A DNA stretch of 64,000 nucleotides from Micromonospora antibiotica (GTDB lineage Bacteria > Actinomycetota > Actinomycetes > Mycobacteriales > Micromonosporaceae): positions 310,001 through 374,000 of the forward strand of contig NZ_JAGFWR010000003.1 of NCBI RefSeq assembly GCF_017599305.1. Reading direction: 5' to 3'. Made by a program: the position numbers and the translations under genes. This document shows positions 7,923 to 17,046 of this stretch, piece after piece (within the stretch, counting starts at the first letter, position 1; each line of letters begins with the position of its first letter). Under the pieces are notes generated by a model, which saw nothing but the letters and a program-made list of their open reading frames with translations, searched no databases and was not told the origin of the DNA.

Positions 7923-9536
7923 TCAGTCCGGGCGGTCCACCACGTGGGTGCGCCGCTGCCAGGGGTAGGTCGGCAGCGCGGTCACCGCCCGGCCCTTCGG
8001 CATCGGCACCGGATCGTCCGCGCCGAGCACCCGCACATCCGGATGGGCGGTGCCGGCCGCCACCGCCGTCAGCGCCGCCACCGCCTCCACCGGCCCGGAC
8101 GCCCGCACCCACACGGCGTGCGCCAGCCGGGTCCGCCCCCCGGCGGCGGTGCCGGCGAACGCCGGATAGTCCGCCGCCGGCAGTGCGGCCAACCGGTCGG
8201 CATAGCGGCGGGCCACCTCACTCAGCGCCGGCCCGGTGGCCGCCGACACCGGGAACCCGTCCACCGACGACGGCGCGGTCGACGGCACCGGCGGGGCCGG
8301 CGACAGCACCGCGAAGGCGTTCGTGCCGCTCATCCCGTACGAGCTGGTCGACGCGCAGGCCCCGAACCCGCCGTCCCAGGCGACCGGGGCGACCGGGATC
8401 TCGATGCCGGTGCCGGTGAGGTCGATGCGGGGGTTGAGGGTGCGGAAGTTCGCCTGCGGGGCGATCGTCCGACGCTGGAGGCAGAGCACCGCCTTCACCA
8501 GCCCGAGCACCCCGGCGGCGGACTCGGTGTGCCCGATGTTGCCCTTCACCGAACCCACGTACAGCGGCGGGCCGTCGGCACGACCGAGCGCCGCCGTGAT
8601 CGCCGACATCTCTGCCGGGTCACCCAGCGGGGTCCCGGTGCCGTGCGCCTCGTGGTAACCGACCTCCGACGGGGTGATCCCGGCGGCGGCCAGCACCGTG
8701 TCGATCAGCCCCGACTGGGCGGACACGTTCGGCGTGGTGAACGTCGCCGTCCGGCCGTCGTGGTTGATGCCGGTGCCGCGCAGCACCGCGAGCACCCGGT
8801 CGCCGTCGCGCTGCGCGTCGGCCAGCCGCTTCAACACCAGCATCGCGCAGCCCTCGCCCCGGACGAACCCGTTGGCGTCGGCGTCGAACGGGCGCGACCG
8901 GCCGTCCGGCGACAACGCGCCGGTCTGCGCCACCGACCGGGTGGTGCTCGGTGCGAGGATCAGGTTGACCCCGCCCGCGACCGCCGCGTCACAGTCACCC
9001 GCCGCCAGCGCCCGCGCCGCCGTGTGCACCGCCACCAGCGACGACGAACAGGCCGTGTCCAGCGCGAACACCGGACCCCGCAACCCCAGGGTGTACGCGA
9101 CCCGCCCGGCGGTGAAGCTGTGCCCGTTGCCGATCGTCCAGTACGAGTTGGGGTCACCCGTCAGCCACTGCCGGTAGTCCCGGCCGGTCACCCCGACGAA
9201 GACCCCGGTGCCCCCGGCGACGGTGGCGACCGGGATCGCGGCGTCCTCGAACGCCTCCCACACCACCTCCAGCAGCAGCCGGTGCTGCGGGTCGAGGACC
9301 CGGGCCTCCCGGGGCGAGATGCCGAAGAACTTCGCGTCGAAGTCGAACACGGAGTCGCAGTAGCCGCCCCGGGTGACCATCCCGTCCCACTGCGTGCCGA
9401 ACCCGGCCCGGCGGTCGTCGGGCAGCTCGCCGGTGAGGTCCCGGCCGGCCAGGATCGCCGACCAGTACGCGTCGAGGCTCGACACCCCGCCGGGCGCACG
9501 GACCGCCATCCCGACGACCGCGATCGGGGTGGGCAC
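7923..9536 (-). CDS. Stand-alone type I ketosynthase with post-AT linker but no AT
   Basis: 537 residues. A complete modular-PKS-type KS (about 1-425) has Cys163 in DTACSSS, His298 in HGTGT and His336 in NIGHTE, so it should be active in decarboxylative condensation. The last 110 residues do not contain an acyltransferase: after a KS-to-AT-like linker they run straight to LPTYPWQRR, the tail that normally follows an AT. It therefore looks like a KS-AT didomain that lost its AT and must use malonyl-ACP loaded elsewhere. The GTG start overlaps the aminotransferase stop as TAGTG, so the two are translationally coupled. It is the last gene of the cluster. Confidence 0.9.
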   Translation of the reverse strand: MPTPIAVVGMAVRAPGGVSSLDAYWSAILAGRDLTGELPDDRRAGFGTQWDGMVTRGGYCDSVFDFDAKFFGISPREARVLDPQHRLLLEVVWEAFEDAAIPVATVAGGTGVFVGVTGRDYRQWLTGDPNSYWTIGNGHSFTAGRVAYTLGLRGPVFALDTACSSSLVAVHTAARALAAGDCDAAVAGGVNLILAPSTTRSVAQTGALSPDGRSRPFDADANGFVRGEGCAMLVLKRLADAQRDGDRVLAVLRGTGINHDGRTATFTTPNVSAQSGLIDTVLAAAGITPSEVGYHEAHGTGTPLGDPAEMSAITAALGRADGPPLYVGSVKGNIGHTESAAGVLGLVKAVLCLQRRTIAPQANFRTLNPRIDLTGTGIEIPVAPVAWDGGFGACASTSSYGMSGTNAFAVLSPAPPVPSTAPSSVDGFPVSAATGPALSEVARRYADRLAALPAADYPAFAGTAAGGRTRLAHAVWVRASGPVEAVAALTAVAAGTAHPDVRVLGADDPVPMPKGRAVTALPTYPWQRRTHVVDRPD

Positions 9537-10621
9537 TACAGCACCCGACGCATCCAGCCGTGGGTGTCGGCAGCCCGGCCGGACTGGATGTCGAGCAGCC
9601 GCTCCCGGAACTGCTGGGTGTACTTGCCCGGTGCCCCGTCGCCGATGGTGAGGGCGAAGTCGTCGCTCTTGAGCCCGATGATCGGGGTGATCACCGCTGC
9701 CGTACCGGCGGCGAACGCCTCCGTCATCGACCCGTCGGCGAACCCGGCCCGCATCTCGTCCAGGTCGATGGTGCGCTGCACCGGCTCCAGCCCGTGCTCG
9801 GCGGCGAGGGTCAGCACGCTGTCCCGGGTCACCCCGTCGAGGATGGTGCCCAGCCCGGGGGTGAGCAGCTGGTGGTCGCGGGTGACGAAGAAGACGTTCA
9901 TGGTGCCCGACTCGTCGATGCTGCGCCGCCCCTCACCACCCAGGTAGAGCACCTGCTCGCAGCCGTGACCGAGGGCCTCCCGCTGCGGGGCGAGGCTGGC
10001 CGCGTAGTTGCCGCCGCACTTCGCCGCGCCGGTGCCACCGATCGACGCCCGGCTGTAGGTGGTGCTGACCCAGAGCGTGACGCCGGTGACCCCGTTGGGG
10101 AAGTACGACCCCGCCGGGCACGCCAGCACGCAGTAGGTGACCTGCTGGGCGGGACGCACCCCGAGGAACGCCTCCGAGGCGAACATGAACGGGCGCAGGT
10201 AGAGGCTCTGCTCACCGCCGTACGGCGGGACCCACGCCTCGTCGGCGCGGACCAGCGCGGCCACGCTCTCGACGAAGGTCTCCTCGTCCAGCTCCGGCAG
10301 GACCATCCGGCGGGCGGACGCGGCGAACCGGCGGGCGTTGAGCTCCGGGCGGAACAGCCAGACGCTGCCGTCGGCGTGCCGGAACGCCTTGAGCCCTTCG
10401 AGGATCTCCTGCGCGTAGTGCAGGACCGCCGCGCCGGGATGCATGGTGAACGGCTCCAGCGCACCCACCCGGTGGTCGTGCCAGCCGGCGTCCGGCGACC
10501 ACACGGCGGTCGCCATGTGGTCGGTGAAGTACCGGCCGAACCCCGGGTCGGCGAGGATCTCCTCCCGGGTCTGCGGCGGAGTGGGGTGGTCGGTGGGGAC
10601 CAACGGGAACTGCGCGGTCAT
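9536..10621 (-). CDS. Branched-chain aminotransferase-like (class IV PLP) enzyme
   Basis: 361 residues, the length of actinobacterial IlvE. Marks include LEPFTMHPGAAVLHYAQEI, the EGLKAFR block, the PLP Schiff-base lysine in GTGAAKCGGNYAASL and the ESGTMNVFFV phosphate-binding region. It would move an amino group between glutamate and a branched or alicyclic 2-keto acid. Its ATG overlaps the FabF stop (ATGA) and its stop overlaps the next ketosynthase start, so it belongs to the cluster rather than to leucine metabolism. It could supply the amine for an amide made by the condensation domain, or be a resistant copy of a targeted housekeeping enzyme; both are inference. Confidence 0.9.
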   Translation of the reverse strand: MTAQFPLVPTDHPTPPQTREEILADPGFGRYFTDHMATAVWSPDAGWHDHRVGALEPFTMHPGAAVLHYAQEILEGLKAFRHADGSVWLFRPELNARRFAASARRMVLPELDEETFVESVAALVRADEAWVPPYGGEQSLYLRPFMFASEAFLGVRPAQQVTYCVLACPAGSYFPNGVTGVTLWVSTTYSRASIGGTGAAKCGGNYAASLAPQREALGHGCEQVLYLGGEGRRSIDESGTMNVFFVTRDHQLLTPGLGTILDGVTRDSVLTLAAEHGLEPVQRTIDLDEMRAGFADGSMTEAFAAGTAAVITPIIGLKSDDFALTIGDGAPGKYTQQFRERLLDIQSGRAADTHGWMRRVL

Positions 10622-11877
10622 CCGGGCTCTCCTCGCGACGGGGTTTCGGTGAACACGACGACGCAGTTCTGCCCACCGAAGCCGAACGCGTTGGTGAGGG
10701 CCGCCCGCACCGGCGTCTCCCGGGCCTGGTGGGGCACGTAGTCCAGGTCGCACTCCGGATCGGGCTGGTGCAGGTTGACCGTCGGCGGGACGATGCCCTC
10801 GCGGATCGCCAGCGCACACACCATCGCGCCGAGGGCGCCCGCCGCGCCGATCAGGTGACCGAGCATCGACTTCGGGGCGCTGACCGCGACCCGGTCGGCC
10901 GCCGCGCCGAGGGCCGCCCGGATCGCCACCGTCTCGGTCAGGTCGTTGGCCTTCGTCGAGGTGCCGTGGGCGCAGACGTAGTCGACCTGGTCGGGGCGCA
11001 CCCCGGACCGGTCGAGCGCCTGCCGGATCGCCTCGGCGGCGTACACCCCGCCGGGGCGGGGAGCGCTGACGTGGAACGCGTCGCTGGTCAGCGCGCCACC
11101 GGCGACCGTCGCATACGGGGTGGCACCCCGGCGGCGGGCGTGCGCGGCGGACTCCAGCACCAGGATCACCGCGCCCTCACCGAAGACGAAACCGTCCCGG
11201 TCGGCGGAGAAGGGCCGGCTCGCGCCGGTCGGGTCGTCGTTGCGCTGGGACATCGCCCCCATGCTGACCAGACCCGCGAACATGGCCGGGGTGATCGCCG
11301 CGTCGGTGCCACCGCAGATGACCACGTCGGCCTCCCCGGCCAGGATCAGCCGGCGGGCGTCGAGCAGCGCGTACGCGCCACTGGCACAGGCCAGCGCGCT
11401 GGCGTTGACCGGCCCGTGCGCGCCCACCTCGATGGCCACCTCACAGGCCGGCATGTTGGTCAACGAGGACGGCACGAAGTGCGACAGGGGCGCGGTCGGG
11501 TCGGGGGCGAGCAGCCCGCGTACCGTCGCCTCGACGGTGTCGAAGCCGGCGACGGCGGCGTTGACGACCACACCGACCCGGGCGGCGTTGTCGGCGTCGA
11601 CGGTGAGCCCGGCGTCGGCGACCGCCTCGCGGGTGGCGACCACCGCGAACTGGCTGAACCGGGCCATCCGTCGCAGCTGCTTGCCGGAGAAGTGCTCGGC
11701 CGGCTCGAAGCCGCGCACCTCGGCGGCGATCCGGGTGGGCAACGCGGCGGCGTCGAACGCGGTGACCGGGCCGACGCCGGACTTGCCGGCCAGCAGGCCC
11801 TGCCAGGTGCTGTCCCGGTCGAGACCCAGTGGCGTGACGGCACCGATGCCGGTGATCACGACGTCGTCGGTCACCAT
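10618..11877 (-). CDS. FabF-type beta-ketoacyl-ACP synthase
   Basis: 419 residues, usual for KASII. The catalytic triad is intact: Cys164 in LACASGAYA, His304 in HGTST and His341 in LGHLIGA, so it is not a chain-length factor, which lacks the Cys. It would condense malonyl-ACP with an acyl-ACP, probably on one of the two discrete carrier proteins of the cluster. The chosen start MVTDDVVITG sits ten bases after a GGGGGG tract and aligns with FabF N-termini; ATG or GTG codons up to 48 bases upstream are alternatives. It follows a 162-base gap, so it may open a separate transcript with the aminotransferase and ketosynthase. Confidence 0.92.
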   Translation of the reverse strand: MVTDDVVITGIGAVTPLGLDRDSTWQGLLAGKSGVGPVTAFDAAALPTRIAAEVRGFEPAEHFSGKQLRRMARFSQFAVVATREAVADAGLTVDADNAARVGVVVNAAVAGFDTVEATVRGLLAPDPTAPLSHFVPSSLTNMPACEVAIEVGAHGPVNASALACASGAYALLDARRLILAGEADVVICGGTDAAITPAMFAGLVSMGAMSQRNDDPTGASRPFSADRDGFVFGEGAVILVLESAAHARRRGATPYATVAGGALTSDAFHVSAPRPGGVYAAEAIRQALDRSGVRPDQVDYVCAHGTSTKANDLTETVAIRAALGAAADRVAVSAPKSMLGHLIGAAGALGAMVCALAIREGIVPPTVNLHQPDPECDLDYVPHQARETPVRAALTNAFGFGGQNCVVVFTETPSRGEPG

Positions 11878-11934
11878 CTCGCCGTCGCCCCCCAGCATCC
11901 CGCTCCGGCTCCGCTCTCCCGCCACCGAACGACC

Positions 11935-11948
11935 GATAGAACACTATC
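11935..11948 (-). promoter_or_regulatory. Inverted repeat GATAG-N4-CTATC before fabF
   Basis: A 5-bp inverted repeat in the 162-base gap between the condensation-domain gene and fabF, in locally AT-richer DNA. It could be an operator or part of a -10 region (TAGTGT or TTCTAT on the minus strand) driving the fabF-aminotransferase-ketosynthase unit. Confidence 0.35.
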
Positions 11949-12039
11949 AGTCACCATCGACGTCCGGCAGCCGTCCACCGCACCGCCCGGCGCACCCGGA
12001 CGGCCACCCCGGTCGGGCCGACCCCCGGGCCGCCACGCC

Positions 12040-13797
12040 CTACACATCACGCCCCGAGCCCCGGGCGAGCACGGGCAGGGCACGCCACGCGTCGGGCCCC
12101 GCACCGGGGGGCGGCGTCGACCCGCAGATCACGTACCCGGTCGGCGCGACGAGCCCCGGGCGGCCCGCCAGCGCGTCGAGGACCCGCCGGTGCAGTTCCG
12201 TGGGCGAACCCGGACCGGACACGTAGGCGGTGATTCCGCCGTCGGCCGCCGGTTCGGCGAAGGCCGTCGTCCCGGCCACCTCGCCGACCAGCTCCGCCAC
12301 CGCCTGCGGGCGGACCCAGCCGGCCGGGGTGGACACCCAGTCGGGACCCCGCCGGGCCGGGGTCAGGCCGATCCGGTCGGCGATCTCGGCGACCCGGACC
12401 ACACCGGTGACCGCCGCGCAGAGCAGGGTCTCGATGCCCCGGATGACGGTCTCGCCGAGCCCTCCGGGGAAGAAGGCCGTGTCGACCAGCAGTCCGAGCC
12501 GGCACCGGCCGTCCCCCTGGTTGCTGGCCGCGACGTAGAACCGCATGTCGCTCTTGGACAGCGGCTCCAGCCGCGAGTAACGGGAGCCCCGGCGCAGCTC
12601 GGTGAGGCGGTCCGGCCCCGGGTCCGGGTCGGCCGTCGCCCAGTCGCTGCCCCGGTGCCCGTTGTTGAAATAGGCCGACAGGTCGAACGTCAGGCCACGC
12701 CGCCGGCCCACCTCGTCGACCACCGTCCGCACCCCCGCCGGGTCGCACGGGGCCCGCCGGTACGCCTCGAACGCCGGCCGGTGCAGTTGCCGGATCGCGG
12801 TGAGCAGGTCGCCGTCCCCGTCGACCGGGTGCACCAGCAGGGCGTCCAACGTGTTCAGGGCGATCAGGTCGCGGCTGTCGCGGTCCAGGCGGTTGCCGGC
12901 GATCAACTTGAACACGGCGGTGCGGTGCCCGTTGTAGGCGGTCAGGACCAGCGTGGTCAGGCACAGCAGCACCGTCGAGAACGAGGTACGGGTCCGGGCG
13001 GCCAGCGCCGTCGCCGCCGCGGTGACGGCGGTGGAATCCAGCAGGTGCCGTTCGATGGGCTGATCGCCGGTCGCCGCGCGGGGCAGGTCGAACATCGAGG
13101 CCGGTGCGGTCGACAGGCCCTGCTCCCAGTGTCGCAGCCCCAGCCGGCTCTGCTGCCGGCCGGCCGCCGACTGCTGGTGGGCGGCCTGCGCCAACGGCTG
13201 CGCCCCGCTGCCGGTCGCCGGTGCCGGCGGTGCTGGCGGGTCGGCGAGTCGGGCGAGCAGCAGCGCGGTGAGGGTGTTGAAGGCCCACCCGTCGAACGCC
13301 AGGTGGGAGCCGACGAGCGCGACCGCGCTGATCCGGTCGGTCCGGTCCCGGGCACAGCCGACCCGCAGCGGCCATTCGGCCTCGTGGTCGAACGCCGTCG
13401 CGGTCAGGTCGGCGACGAGTTCGTCGCCGACCCGGGCCGGGTCGCCGTGGTCGTCGACCACCACGACGTCGTACGCCCCGGCTGCGGCCACCTGCTGCTG
13501 CGGCTGGTCGCCCCGCTCGACGTACCGGGTACGCAGGGTCTGGTGCGCCTCGACCAGGGCCCGCAGGGTGGCGTGCAGCCGGGCCGGCGCGACCGGTGTG
13601 GGCGGCACCAGGGACCGGCCGATGTTGAACTGGTTCGCCTCCTTGCCGAACCACTGCATCGGCCCCCACATCACGCTCTGCGCCCAGGTCAGCGGCGCGG
13701 TGGCGTACTCGCCCGTGGCGAACGGCACGCTGATCGTGGCGACGCCGGTGGTCGTGTCACGCACCCGGTCCCCCTGCGCACGGTCGTCGGTGCCCAC
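12040..13797 (-). CDS. Stand-alone NRPS-type condensation domain protein
   Basis: 585 residues. It shows the C-domain core: LTWAQSVMW (C1-like) near 37, the C3 motif as SHLAFDG with His165 and Asp169 (first His of HHxxxDG replaced by Ser, catalytic His kept), FSTVLLCLTTLVLTAYNG, and the N-terminal lobe LHATLRALVEAHQTLRTRY. There is no adenylation or carrier domain. Such enzymes join an ACP-bound acyl group to an amine or alcohol. The last 100 residues are outside the fold and unrecognised. Its GTG start overlaps the P450 stop as TAGTG. It probably makes the amide or ester bond of the final product; donor and acceptor are unknown. Confidence 0.85.
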   Translation of the reverse strand: MGTDDRAQGDRVRDTTTGVATISVPFATGEYATAPLTWAQSVMWGPMQWFGKEANQFNIGRSLVPPTPVAPARLHATLRALVEAHQTLRTRYVERGDQPQQQVAAAGAYDVVVVDDHGDPARVGDELVADLTATAFDHEAEWPLRVGCARDRTDRISAVALVGSHLAFDGWAFNTLTALLLARLADPPAPPAPATGSGAQPLAQAAHQQSAAGRQQSRLGLRHWEQGLSTAPASMFDLPRAATGDQPIERHLLDSTAVTAAATALAARTRTSFSTVLLCLTTLVLTAYNGHRTAVFKLIAGNRLDRDSRDLIALNTLDALLVHPVDGDGDLLTAIRQLHRPAFEAYRRAPCDPAGVRTVVDEVGRRRGLTFDLSAYFNNGHRGSDWATADPDPGPDRLTELRRGSRYSRLEPLSKSDMRFYVAASNQGDGRCRLGLLVDTAFFPGGLGETVIRGIETLLCAAVTGVVRVAEIADRIGLTPARRGPDWVSTPAGWVRPQAVAELVGEVAGTTAFAEPAADGGITAYVSGPGSPTELHRRVLDALAGRPGLVAPTGYVICGSTPPPGAGPDAWRALPVLARGSGRDV

Positions 13798-15053
13798 TAC
13801 GCCCGCCCCACCGACGCGTACGGACCGGACGAGCGCGGGGTCAACCGCAGCGGCAGGTGGTCGAGCCCCCGGAACGCCGGACTCTTGACCTTGACCAGCT
13901 CACCGATGAGCGCGATGTCGTCGGTGCGTTCGATGAGCATCCGCAGGAACGTGGTGGCCTGCAGGCGGGCGAGATGCGCGCCGACGCAGGTGTGGATGCC
14001 CGCACCGAAACCGAGGTGGCCGTCGGTCACCCGGTCGATCCGGTAGTCGTCGGGGTCGGGGAACTTGCGCGGGTCCCGGTTGCCGGCGGCGAACGACAGC
14101 TCCACCCGGGCCCCCTGCGGGATGGTGGTGTTGCCGACCACCACGTCGGTGGTGGCGGTACGGAAGACGTTCTGCACCGGTGGGTAGAACCGGGCGGTCT
14201 CCTCGATCGTCGGCCCGATCAGCTCCGGCCGCTCGCGCACCAGCCGGAACTGGTCGGGGTGGTTGAGCAGCGCGTCGAGCATGTTGCCCAAAAAGTGGGT
14301 CATCGTCTCCTGCCCGCCGACCAGCAGACTGAGGCACAGCCAGAGGATCTCGTTCTCGGTCACCCCGCCGGAGGCCGCGGCGGTGAACAGCTTCGACACC
14401 ACGTCGTCGCGGGCCGGCTCGTCGCGCCGTCGGGTGAGCAGGTTGCCCAGGTACCCGGAGAGTCCGGCGACCGACGACAGGGCGGCCTTGGCCGCCTGCA
14501 ACCGCAACGCGTTCTCGGTCGGATCGTCGGGAGCGTCCTCGCCGACCTTGGCGTTGGGGATGAAGCTCTCCAGCACGCCGGCGGTGAGCTTGAGCTTGGC
14601 GAGGTTGTCGTCGGGCACCCCGACGATGGTGGTGATGACCTTCACCGGTTGCAGGATGATCGCCTGCTGGACGAGGTCGATGTCGCCGGTGGCCACGGCC
14701 TCGTCGAGCAGCTCGCCGCAGACCTGCTCGATGAACGGCCGCCAGAACTGCACCCCGCGTGGGGAGAAGTCGTGCCGGATCAGGGCCCGCAGCCGGGTGT
14801 GGTCCGGCTGGTCGAGCCCGAAGAGCACCGGCAACGTCGAACGGTGGTAGGCGATCCCGTCGGCCGAGGACAGTGCGGCGTGGTTCTTCGCCGCCAACCG
14901 GACGTGCTCGTAGCGGATCACCAGCCACATGTCGCGCTGTGCCAGGTAGAGCGGCTCCTCGGCGCGCAGCAGCTCGGCGTAGGCGGGGTACGGGTCGTCC
15001 ATGGACTCGGGCGAGAAGGGGTCGAACTCGTCGGTACGCGTCGCGCTGGTCAC
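13797..15053 (-). CDS. Cytochrome P450
   Basis: 418 residues, typical of soluble bacterial P450s. The I-helix motif is GGQET (acid-alcohol pair present), the K-helix ExxR is EETAR, and the heme loop FGAGIHTCVG gives the cysteine ligand near residue 356. It needs ferredoxin and reductase partners that are not encoded nearby. A GTG start at 15053 follows GAGGACAAGG. It sits between the exporters and the condensation domain and is likely a tailoring hydroxylase or epoxidase. Confidence 0.93.
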   Translation of the reverse strand: MTSATRTDEFDPFSPESMDDPYPAYAELLRAEEPLYLAQRDMWLVIRYEHVRLAAKNHAALSSADGIAYHRSTLPVLFGLDQPDHTRLRALIRHDFSPRGVQFWRPFIEQVCGELLDEAVATGDIDLVQQAIILQPVKVITTIVGVPDDNLAKLKLTAGVLESFIPNAKVGEDAPDDPTENALRLQAAKAALSSVAGLSGYLGNLLTRRRDEPARDDVVSKLFTAAASGGVTENEILWLCLSLLVGGQETMTHFLGNMLDALLNHPDQFRLVRERPELIGPTIEETARFYPPVQNVFRTATTDVVVGNTTIPQGARVELSFAAGNRDPRKFPDPDDYRIDRVTDGHLGFGAGIHTCVGAHLARLQATTFLRMLIERTDDIALIGELVKVKSPAFRGLDHLPLRLTPRSSGPYASVGRA

Positions 15054-15084
15054 TGCCTTGTCCTCCGGAATCGATGGGGGCCGG

Positions 15085-17046
15085 TCACCGGTACGCCCTG
15101 GCCTGGAGTTCGAACATCTCGGCGTAGTGGCCGCCGGCGGCGAGCAGGTCGGCGTGGCTGCCGACCTCGGCGACGCCACCGTCGGCGAGCACCACGATCA
15201 CGTCGGCCAGTTGCACGGTGGAGAACCGGTGGGACACGAACACGCTGACCGCGCCGGTCCGGCCGGCCACCTCGCGCGCCTGGTCGCGGTAGCGGGCGAA
15301 CAACGCGTGCTCGGCCTCCGCGTCGAGCGCGGCGGTCGGCTCGTCCAGCACGACCAGCAGTGGGTCGTCGCGCATGAACGCCCGGCCGAGGGCGAGTTTC
15401 TGCCACTGCCCGCCGGACAGCTCGGCACCGTCGGTGTGGCTACGGCCGAGCGGGGTGTCCAGGCCGGCGTCGAGCTGCCCGATCAGGTCCTCGGCGCCGG
15501 CCCGGCCCAGCGCCGCCCGTACCGCCGGGTCGTCGTCGCGGCGCGGCAGGTCACCGACGCCGACGGTGTGCCGGGCCGGCAGCTCGAACCGGACGAAGTC
15601 CTGGAAACCGGCGGCGATCCGCTCACGCCAGCGCGGCACCGACAGCTCCCCCAGCTCGACCCCGTCGACGAGAATCCGGCCGGACGTCGGTGCCAGCAGG
15701 CCGCAGAGCAGTTTGACCACTGTGGTCTTGCCGGCGCCGTTCTCGCCGACGACGGCGACGGTGGCGCCCGCCGGCAGGTGCAGGTCGATGCCCGTGACCA
15801 CCGGCTGCGACCCACCGGGGTAGCGCAGCGTCACCCCGGCCAGCCGGATGCCCTCCCGCAGCCGGGCCGGCGGCAGACCCGCACCCCCGGTGTCCCGGGC
15901 GGTGTCGCCGCCGGACGTCGGGTCGCCGCCCACCGACCACGCGTCGACCGACCCCGGGTGATCGACCGGAGACGGTTCGTCGACCGGGGTGGGCAGGTCG
16001 ACCGACACGGGGTGGTCGACCGACGCGGGATGACCGGGCGCGGCGGCGTAACCGGGCGGCGCGGGGCGGTCGGCGGTACGCACCAGGTCGTGCACCTCGT
16101 CGAGCCGACGGTAGACGCTGCGCAGCCGCTGGAGGTCCTGCAACACCCCGACCGCCGCCGCGACCTGCTGATTGACCTGCGCCGCGATGGTGACGACCAG
16201 GATGACGTCACCCACCCCGCGCCGGCCGGCGACGGCGTCGCGCAGGATCACCAGGACCGCCCCGATGTAACCGGCCGTGAACGCCAACTGCCCGGTCATC
16301 CGCACCAGGCTCGCCACCAGCTGGGCCCGCCACAACCGTCGGGTGGCGTCCTGCCAGTGTCCGCGGTGCCGCCGCCGCACCTCGCCGGTCAGGCCGAAGA
16401 TCCGCAACTCCTTGCCGGCGGCGGCATCGGTGCTGAGCCGGAACAGCCCGAGGGCGCGGCGGGTGGATTCGGCACCCCCCTCCCGGGCCCGGTTCACCAT
16501 CCGCTCAGCCCGCCGCCCGGCCAGCAGCGGCGGCACGGCGGCCAACGGCAGCAGCAACAGCAACGGATGCAGTACGGCCAGCACCACCGTCGTCAGCGTC
16601 ATCGCCACGGCCAGCCCGACACCGGTGAGTACGGCCTGGAGACCGACCCGGAGCTGTTGGACGTCCTGCTCCAACACGGTGATCTTGTCGGCGAAGTCGG
16701 GCCGCTCGACGTGCGCCATCCCGGACGACCCGTTGGTGACGTCCATCAGCTGCTGGTGCACGTGCAGGACGTCGAGTTCGGCGAGTTCGAAGTAGGCGAT
16801 GTGGGCGAAGTGGCCGAGGGTCAGGCCGGCGATCAACAGGACCGCCACGCCGACGCCGGCGACGCCCGCGGTGACCGGCCGGCCGGCGGTGACCGCATCG
16901 AAGAGCACCCGCAGCAACACCGCCACCAGGGGCCACGCCACCGCCCCGGCGACGACCAGGGCCAGCGCGGTGAGCGCCTTGCGCCGGTCCTGGTGCAGCG
17001 ACGTCCGCCACAGCGACCACCCGGCGGAGAGCAGCCCGCGGCTCAT
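15085..17046 (-). CDS. ABC exporter half-transporter (membrane plus ATPase), second of pair
   Basis: 653 residues: an N-terminal six-helix exporter domain (about 20-310), a hydrophilic linker rich in VDHP/VDxP units (about 345-400) and a nucleotide-binding domain with Walker [10 protein letters not shown], signature LSGGQWQ, Walker [14 protein letters not shown] and the H-loop SHRFSTV. The ATG overlaps the stop of the preceding ABC gene (ATGA), so the two proteins probably form a heterodimer. Placed inside the cluster, the pair most likely exports the product and gives self-protection. The linker repeats vary in their DNA, so they have expanded independently of the 15-base array in the partner gene. 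Confidence 0.9.
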   Translation of the reverse strand: MSRGLLSAGWSLWRTSLHQDRRKALTALALVVAGAVAWPLVAVLLRVLFDAVTAGRPVTAGVAGVGVAVLLIAGLTLGHFAHIAYFELAELDVLHVHQQLMDVTNGSSGMAHVERPDFADKITVLEQDVQQLRVGLQAVLTGVGLAVAMTLTTVVLAVLHPLLLLLPLAAVPPLLAGRRAERMVNRAREGGAESTRRALGLFRLSTDAAAGKELRIFGLTGEVRRRHRGHWQDATRRLWRAQLVASLVRMTGQLAFTAGYIGAVLVILRDAVAGRRGVGDVILVVTIAAQVNQQVAAAVGVLQDLQRLRSVYRRLDEVHDLVRTADRPAPPGYAAAPGHPASVDHPVSVDLPTPVDEPSPVDHPGSVDAWSVGGDPTSGGDTARDTGGAGLPPARLREGIRLAGVTLRYPGGSQPVVTGIDLHLPAGATVAVVGENGAGKTTVVKLLCGLLAPTSGRILVDGVELGELSVPRWRERIAAGFQDFVRFELPARHTVGVGDLPRRDDDPAVRAALGRAGAEDLIGQLDAGLDTPLGRSHTDGAELSGGQWQKLALGRAFMRDDPLLVVLDEPTAALDAEAEHALFARYRDQAREVAGRTGAVSVFVSHRFSTVQLADVIVVLADGGVAEVGSHADLLAAGGHYAEMFELQARAYR

